In this document: positions 14,903-18,958 of the stretch, piece by piece
How positions within the stretch are numbered: the first letter of the stretch is position 1
Layout of the letters: the number at the start of each line of letters is the position of its first letter
The notes under the pieces: model-generated
What the model was told of the DNA's origin: nothing
Seen by the model: only the letters and a program-made list of their open reading frames with translations
Databases searched by the model: none
Assembly: GCA_934746785.1 (NCBI GenBank)
Contig: CAKVFO010000061.1
Span: 1 to 18,958 of the forward strand
DNA from: an uncultured Clostridium sp.
Lineage (GTDB): Bacteria; Bacillota; Clostridia; Clostridiales; Clostridiaceae
Reading direction: 5' to 3'
DNA length: 18,958 nucleotides
Position numbers and translations under genes: made by a program

Positions 14903-16351
14903 TTATTTTACATTTTTACTATTATAAAAGCTAATAACTGATTCTATAATGTCTTTAGCTATATGATCTTGTTCTTTATATATCTCATGTTTTGAATTTT
15001 CTACTTTAATAAGTGTACAATCCTTAGCATACTTTGAAAATAAATTTTGTCCTTTTTCTTTTACAAAATCATCATTTTCTGGTTGAAATAAGATTACTGG
15101 AATTTCAACCTTGTATGCATTTTTCTTATTAGTAATATACTTTCCAATATCTATTGAATTATTAAGCCATGATAAAGAAGGTCCCCCTCTTCTAAGTACT
15201 TCATTATCTATTGCAACATCACGAGTATAATTAAATCTGTTAACTGAACTAGTTCCTGACTCTTCAATAATAGAAGTCTTATAAGCTGTCTTACCTGGTA
15301 CATATTTACCACCAAGCCCTACAGAATCTGCTGCACCTGCTATAATATCTGCTATAAATAGAGGAATACTTCTAGTGTTAACTGTCATCATTGGTGAGCT
15401 TAAAATTGCATCATCAAAATAATCTGGATAATCTATTAAGAAAGTACTTCCTATAGCTCCTCCCATTGAATGTGCAAATAAAAATAAATCATCATCTCCA
15501 GTTTCTTTTACAACAACTTCATCAACAAACTTTCTGAAATCTTCTACATAGTCTTTGAAATCTTCTACATGAATTTGTGTTTCATCTTCAATGCCCAACA
15601 TTCCTGAAAGTCCATGACCTCTATGTTCCATTATAAATACATTGTATCCATTCTTAGTAAAGTAATATATAAGTTCATTATATATCTCTATAAATTCTCC
15701 AAAACCATGAGATATTACAATACTTCCTGTACTATTTTCAACCTTATACTTTCTATAATAAAGTTCTATATCATCCTCTCCATGTATATTTCCTTCCTGC
15801 ATTATAGAATTTAAGTAAGGTATTACTTGATTCTGTATTTTTTCACTATAATTATCTTCACTAATAAAGAGTTCATCTATTACATACTCTTTAATATCAG
15901 CTGATACTTTCAAACTTCCTAAATTAATAATAATCAGCATCATAGCAGTCATTATTGACATAACTTTTAATATTATATCTCTTGAATTCTTCGAAACCTT
16001 ATTTGATTCCTTAGTTCCTTCATAAGCTTCAGAAAATTTACACTTTGCTTCATCAATTATGCCATTAACCCTTTTAATACTATTATCTTGCAGACTAGAG
16101 CCAATTGCTGTTTCTTTAATTATGTTAGTTATATAATTACTAGTATCGGTAATTATCTGTAAGTTCTTGTTATTGATATTTAATTTTTCATCTAAACTTA
16201 ATGTACTTGTATCAATTATTTCTATAGTTTCTTCTACTCTATGTAATAATTCTTGAGCTTTTTCGGCTTCTACTTTGGATCTTTCGACTAAAGCTTCACT
16301 TACCTTTGTATTATTATAAATTATAATCATTATCAAATTTATTGCTATCAT
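14903..16351 (-). CDS. Lysophospholipase-like alpha/beta hydrolase fused to a chemoreceptor fragment
   Basis: The 482-residue frame joins two unrelated parts. Residues 1-130 are the membrane helix and start of the coiled coil of a methyl-accepting chemotaxis protein. From about 131 (MSIMTAMML, a signal-like hydrophobic segment ending near VSA) begins a serine hydrolase of the monoglyceride lipase/lysophospholipase type (Hydrolase_4). This part has oxyanion region SHGFGEF (214-220), nucleophile elbow HSMGG (Ser295), acid near Asp428 (PENDDFV) and His455 (NSKHEIY), so the triad is complete. A native hydrolase of 352 residues could begin at the ATG at 15961, but only a weak AGAG precedes it. I infer that a deletion fused the hydrolase to a broken receptor gene. 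It probably acts on lipid esters at or outside the membrane. Confidence 0.8.
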   Translation of the reverse strand: MIAINLIMIIIYNNTKVSEALVERSKVEAEKAQELLHRVEETIEIIDTSTLSLDEKLNINNKNLQIITDTSNYITNIIKETAIGSSLQDNSIKRVNGIIDEAKCKFSEAYEGTKESNKVSKNSRDIILKVMSIMTAMMLIIINLGSLKVSADIKEYVIDELFISEDNYSEKIQNQVIPYLNSIMQEGNIHGEDDIELYYRKYKVENSTGSIVISHGFGEFIEIYNELIYYFTKNGYNVFIMEHRGHGLSGMLGIEDETQIHVEDFKDYVEDFRKFVDEVVVKETGDDDLFLFAHSMGGAIGSTFLIDYPDYFDDAILSSPMMTVNTRSIPLFIADIIAGAADSVGLGGKYVPGKTAYKTSIIEESGTSSVNRFNYTRDVAIDNEVLRRGGPSLSWLNNSIDIGKYITNKKNAYKVEIPVILFQPENDDFVKEKGQNLFSKYAKDCTLIKVENSKHEIYKEQDHIAKDIIESVISFYNSKNVK

Positions 16352-16517
16352 ACTTGTTACAAATGCAATTATTATATATAAAGTATTTCCCCCTATATTA
16401 ATTTTACCTTTATACCTTGTAACACTTACAATGATTAATACATAGAATATACCATAAAGGAAAAAGATACGTTTCCTCTTTGATAATTTTTACAATTAGT
16501 TCTTTAAAATGTAGCAT
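15962..16517 (-). pseudogene. 5' fragment of a methyl-accepting chemotaxis protein gene
   Basis: Reading upstream of the fusion ORF in the same frame, coding similarity continues without a start codon to about 16490 (SKRKRIFFLYGIFYVL, then RYKGKINIGG and a second membrane helix). There a stop interrupts it. A likely original start is the ATG at 16517 (MLHFKELIVK), in another frame; one surplus A in the A5 run near 16490 would explain the shift. The fragment shows two membrane helices and the receptor's early coiled coil (KVEAEKAQELL, NINNKNLQIITDTSNYI, SIKRVNGIIDEA). The CheW/CheA-binding hairpin is absent. It is thus a decayed receptor whose 3' part was lost where the hydrolase now begins. 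Confidence 0.65.
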
Positions 16518-16799
16518 AAGTTCAATTAACGCTTCGTTCTGTTATAAAATGATTCTTATAATGTAGATTTTCCTACCCCCTAATGCTACAATAAATATTC
16601 TATCTTTTCCTTTATATCAGTGATAACAAACACACGAACTTCTATTAGCTTAAATTTTACATTAAAAGAGTCATAAGTTTACTAAAACACCATTTTTACT
16701 TTAACTCATCTCTAATACCTTCAAACCAGCCAAAAAATTAATAATTAAATAATTCCTTTTCATAAGATTAAAACTAATACAGAACGAAATTGATGGATT
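16518..16799. other. Intergenic region with a GC-containing 10-bp inverted repeat pair
   Basis: No reading frame is supported here. TTCGTTCTGT (16533-16542) and its exact complement ACAGAACGAA (16779-16788) bracket about 236 bases. The inner flanks are only loosely similar, and I see no clear target duplication. This could be a decayed miniature element, two copies of a regulatory site, or chance. Confidence 0.35.
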
Positions 16800-16827
16800 A
16801 AGAAGCCTATTAAATAATAGGCTTCTT
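16800..16827 (+). terminator. Terminator-like hairpin upstream of lrgA
   Basis: A perfect 12-bp stem (AAGAAGCCTATT with AATAGGCTTCTT) has loop AAAT and a weak T tail on the plus strand. No plus-strand gene precedes it, so it may end an unannotated small RNA, act as a leader attenuator for lrgAB, or insulate the flanking units. Confidence 0.5.
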
Positions 16828-16880
16828 TCCATGTAATAAAACTTCTTATTAATCTACATAATAAAGTTAAAGACATAATT

Positions 16881-16886
16881 TATAAT
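16881..16886 (+). promoter_or_regulatory. Possible -10 element for lrgAB
   Basis: TATAAT lies 24 bases before the lrgA ATG. No convincing -35 is visible, which would fit control by an activator such as a LytTR regulator, known for lrgAB in other Firmicutes. No regulator gene is in the window. Confidence 0.35.
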
Positions 16887-16909
16887 CTATATTTCTAAGG
16901 AGGAATTAA

Positions 16910-17272
16910 ATGAAATTATTTAGAGAAGCTATAATTATTTTTACAATATATTTAATAGGAGATATTTTCTCTAAAGGATTCAACTTACCTATACCAGGTA
17001 ATATTTTAGGAATGATTCTTTTACTCTTTCTTCTATGTACTAAAATCATTAAAGTTTCACAAATTGAAAATATATCTAATTTCCTTTTGGATCATCTTGC
17101 ATTTTTCTTTATTCCTGCTGGTGTTGAACTTATGAATTCATTTGGAATAATTAAAGATACTTGGTTAAAACTTATATTAGTATGTATTATAACAACATCT
17201 ATTGTTATTGTAAGTACTGGACTTATAGTGCAATTTATATCAAGAAAGATTCATAAAGATAAGGAGGTGTAA
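16910..17272 (+). CDS. lrgA: CidA/LrgA family membrane protein
   Basis: A 120-residue protein with four hydrophobic helices. It carries the family signature near residues 24-40 (FNLPIPGNILGMILLL), followed by LLDHLAFFFIPAGVELMNSFG (about 60-80) and a basic C-terminal tail. CidA/LrgA proteins are small holin-like membrane proteins linked to murein hydrolase export, autolysis and, in some bacteria, transport of small carboxylates such as pyruvate. AAGGAGG seven bases before the ATG is strong. It is followed 6 bases later by lrgB, with which it forms the usual pair. LrgA and CidA cannot be told apart by sequence here. Confidence 0.92.
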   Translation: MKLFREAIIIFTIYLIGDIFSKGFNLPIPGNILGMILLLFLLCTKIIKVSQIENISNFLLDHLAFFFIPAGVELMNSFGIIKDTWLKLILVCIITTSIVIVSTGLIVQFISRKIHKDKEV

Positions 17273-17278
17273 AGTATT

Positions 17279-17995
17279 TTGTCTATTTTAACTAACAATT
17301 TACTTTTTGGTATTATTCTTTCACTATTAGCTTTTGAAGCTGGTTTATACATATATAAAAAGTCAAAAATCCCTTTATTTAATCCACTTTTAATTGCAAT
17401 TACTTTAGTTGTAGGATTTTTGCTAATTTTTAATATAGACTTTGATTTATATAATGCTGGAGCTAAATTTATAAATATGTTTTTGGGGCCTTCTACAGTA
17501 ATTTTAGCTGTTCCTTTGTATAAACAGATAAAACTATTAAAGAAACATGCGCCTTCTATATTAATAGGTATTTTATTTGGATCAATTATAGGAATATTTT
17601 CAGTAATAGGAATTTCTTATATTTTAGGTCTTAACTCTCAGCTTATTAAATCTTTATTACCTAAATCAGTTACAACACCGATAGGCATAGAAATTTCTAA
17701 TCAGTTAGAAGGAATTGTACCAATTACAGTTTTATCAATTATAATTTCAGGAATAATAGGTGCTGTCATCGGTCCATCTTTATGTAAATTATTCAAAATT
17801 ACAGATAGTGTTGCTATAGGAGTTGCACTAGGAACTGCTTCTCATGCTGTTGGTACTTCTAAAGCTCTAGAAATGGGTGAAACTGAAGGCGCTATGAGCG
17901 GACTTTCTATTGGAATTGCAGGACTTATGACAGTTTTCATTGCGCCCTTAACCTATACTCTTGCTCAATACATATCAACATTGCTAAACCTTTAA
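17279..17995 (+). CDS. lrgB: CidB/LrgB family membrane protein
   Basis: A 238-residue membrane protein with roughly seven or eight helices, partner of the LrgA-like protein. Family stretches include FLGPSTVILAVPLYKQ (about 68-83), LLPKSVTTPIGIEIS (about 126-140) and GTASHAVGTSKALEMGETEGAMSGL (about 185-210). Translation starts at TTG (17279), nine bases after AAGGAGGTG, which itself overlaps the lrgA stop. No ATG lies near, and the TTG start gives the normal family length. It is probably translationally coupled to lrgA and ends at a terminator whose stem overlaps its stop codon. Confidence 0.92.
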   Translation: MSILTNNLLFGIILSLLAFEAGLYIYKKSKIPLFNPLLIAITLVVGFLLIFNIDFDLYNAGAKFINMFLGPSTVILAVPLYKQIKLLKKHAPSILIGILFGSIIGIFSVIGISYILGLNSQLIKSLLPKSVTTPIGIEISNQLEGIVPITVLSIIISGIIGAVIGPSLCKLFKITDSVAIGVALGTASHAVGTSKALEMGETEGAMSGLSIGIAGLMTVFIAPLTYTLAQYISTLLNL

Positions 17996-18024
17996 AAGCT
18001 TGCATTATTACTGCAAGCTTTTTT
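17994..18024 (+). terminator. lrgAB terminator
   Basis: An 11-bp stem (AAAAGCTTGCA with TGCAAGCTTTT) has a 7-base loop and is followed by more T. The stem begins within the lrgB stop codon. Confidence 0.9.
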
Positions 18025-18113
18025 AACGTATAGGAAATTCAAAACTTTTTTTGAAAGTGAGTGCTGATTATTACTGGCTTTCTGATATGCAAGCTTTCCA
18101 ATACGTTAAAAAA
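18019..18113. repeat. 19-bp inverted repeat (one mismatch) enclosing 57 bases
   Basis: The arm 18019-18037 (TTTTTTAACGTATAGGAAA) is complementary to 18095-18113 with a single mismatch. The left arm overlaps the tail of the lrgAB terminator. A second TGCAAGC (18088-18094) repeats the terminator's 3' arm, so the terminator's GCTTGCA could pair with either copy. It may be a second terminator serving the converging minus-strand sigma remnant, or a small palindromic insertion. Confidence 0.65.
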
Positions 18114-18202
18114 TAATTGTAGACCGCAAAAGAACCGAAAAGAAAAATAATTCATTATAAAAATATAAATTTATCTCATTGTGAGTTTATTCTTAATTAC
18201 CC

Positions 18203-18580
18203 TTATGATGATATATATTCTTTTAATTTCTTCTTACTTCTAAGAATTTTATTACTTATGTTCCCTGGAGTTGTCATCATTGATTTTGCAATGTCTTTTA
18301 TACTATCTCTAAAGTAAAATCTTCTTATAAATATACTTTTATCCGTATCACTAAGAGGAGAGATTAAATCTAAAAACTTTTCTTTATCACTTAAAATATC
18401 ATTTTCTTCGAAACCTAATAATTCCTCATCAATACTCAAATCATTAACTCTCTTATTATTCTTTCTAATATAATCAATAGTAGTAAACTTAGCAACTGAA
18501 ATAATGTAATTAACTAGCTTTCTTTGTGTATAATCATAGTAACTCATACTATTCCATTAGTTAAATAGTATATCATTCAT
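18203..18580 (-). pseudogene. N-terminally truncated ECF-type sigma factor with an in-frame stop
   Basis: The open part (18203-18547, 114 residues) has the end of sigma region 2 (NYIISVAKFTTIDYIRKN, about residues 13-30). An acidic linker follows, then a full region 4 (DTDKSIFIRRFYF, then SIKDIAKSMMTTPGNISNKI and basic SKKKLK). Family resemblance continues upstream of the ATG as MNDILFN-stop-WNS, i.e. a TAA lies where the family expects a residue before WNS. Regions 2.1-2.2, which bind core polymerase, are lacking. A shorter protein from the ATG at 18547 might be made, but it has no good ribosome site. I judge it a decayed sigma gene; an active anti-sigma-like or DNA-binding fragment is a remote alternative. 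Confidence 0.65.
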
Positions 18581-18598
18581 AATAAACCCTGCCCCATC

Positions 18599-18958
18599 CT
18601 AATCACTTATATTCTTGCTCCTATTCACTAGATATTCTCTATCTTCATCATATCTATAAGTAGCAATTAATAAACTAAAAACCTTTTTTCCCTTCATTAT
18701 TATTACATATCTATCAAGAAACTTCTGCTGAAATTTTATTGCTAAAAAGAATAGAAATAATATTAAGCAAAAGTAATCCTTCTGAAGCTATTACACCTTT
18801 AGTCCACCTGCTAAATCTTATTTTGGATGGATCTTTTCTATTAAATACAACTCTTTTTGTTGTAAACTTCATTCCTATGATGTCTTCATTATTAATCCAT
18901 CCTAGTGTTGTGGCTCTCATAAAACTACTTACTGTTATATCTTCTAGAGATTCTATAT
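18599..18958 (-). pseudogene. Unrecognised protein, cut by the window edge and frameshifted near its end
   Basis: The reading frame is open from the window edge (no stop back to 18958), so the gene begins outside. It contains GWINNEDIIGMKFTTKR, a basic stretch and one membrane-like segment (VIASEGLLLLNIISILF). It stops at 18714 after KISAEVS. A second frame then carries on as FLDRYVIIMKGKKVFSLL to a TAG at 18599-18601, so a frameshift near 18715 is likely. The same frame would run on past that stop into the sigma remnant. I do not recognise the family. Confidence 0.45.

Noticed and set aside
15614..15814. 66-codon plus-strand ORF inside the hydrolase fusion gene
   Set aside because: It is complementary to conserved hydrolase coding sequence and has no start signals.
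1..18958. CRISPR array, tRNA or rRNA genes, transposase
   Set aside because: No regularly spaced repeats, cloverleaf sequences, rRNA-like stretches or transposase motifs were found on either strand.

Overview
The window is AT-rich DNA with Firmicute features: strong GGAGG-type ribosome sites, frequent TTG starts, lipoprotein signal peptides, a GerM-domain protein and sulfate genes like the cluster I know from Clostridium acetobutylicum. It is most likely Clostridium sensu stricto. A C. perfringens-like species is plausible but not provable from the sequence. There are no rRNA, tRNA, CRISPR or intact mobile-element genes.

The core is an eight-gene minus-strand operon running from about 9407 down to 1027: sbp, cysT, cysW, cysA, aprA, aprB, cysD, cysN. 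It starts at a near-perfect sigma-A promoter and has short or overlapping gene junctions. The products import sulfate (Sbp-CysTWA), activate it to adenylylsulfate (CysDN) and reduce that to sulfite with a small dissimilatory-type AprBA reductase. There is no APS kinase, PAPS reductase or sulfite reductase here, so sulfite must be reduced by a system encoded elsewhere. CysN has an extra C-terminal region of about 140 residues that I do not recognise.

Right of the operon lie accessory genes. First are a membrane-anchored alpha/beta hydrolase whose catalytic His is replaced, and a frameshifted, motif-poor SGNH (CE2-like) esterase. These are followed by a GNAT acetyltransferase and the UV-damage endonuclease UvsE (probably co-transcribed), then a divergent GerM-domain lipoprotein. 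Next is a lysophospholipase-type hydrolase fused in frame to the front part of a chemotaxis receptor. Last is an LrgA/LrgB (CidA/CidB) membrane pair.

Both ends of the window, about 18 kb apart and on the same strand, carry the same kind of wreckage: an unrelated or unknown reading frame runs into the C-terminal part of an extracytoplasmic-function-type sigma factor, with frameshifts or stop codons. Together with the chemoreceptor fusion and the broken esterase, this marks the flanks as a decaying accessory region around an intact metabolic operon. I found no convincing new multi-gene system. The most interesting signals are the receptor-hydrolase fusion, the two degenerate hydrolases, the CysN extension and several unexplained palindromes.
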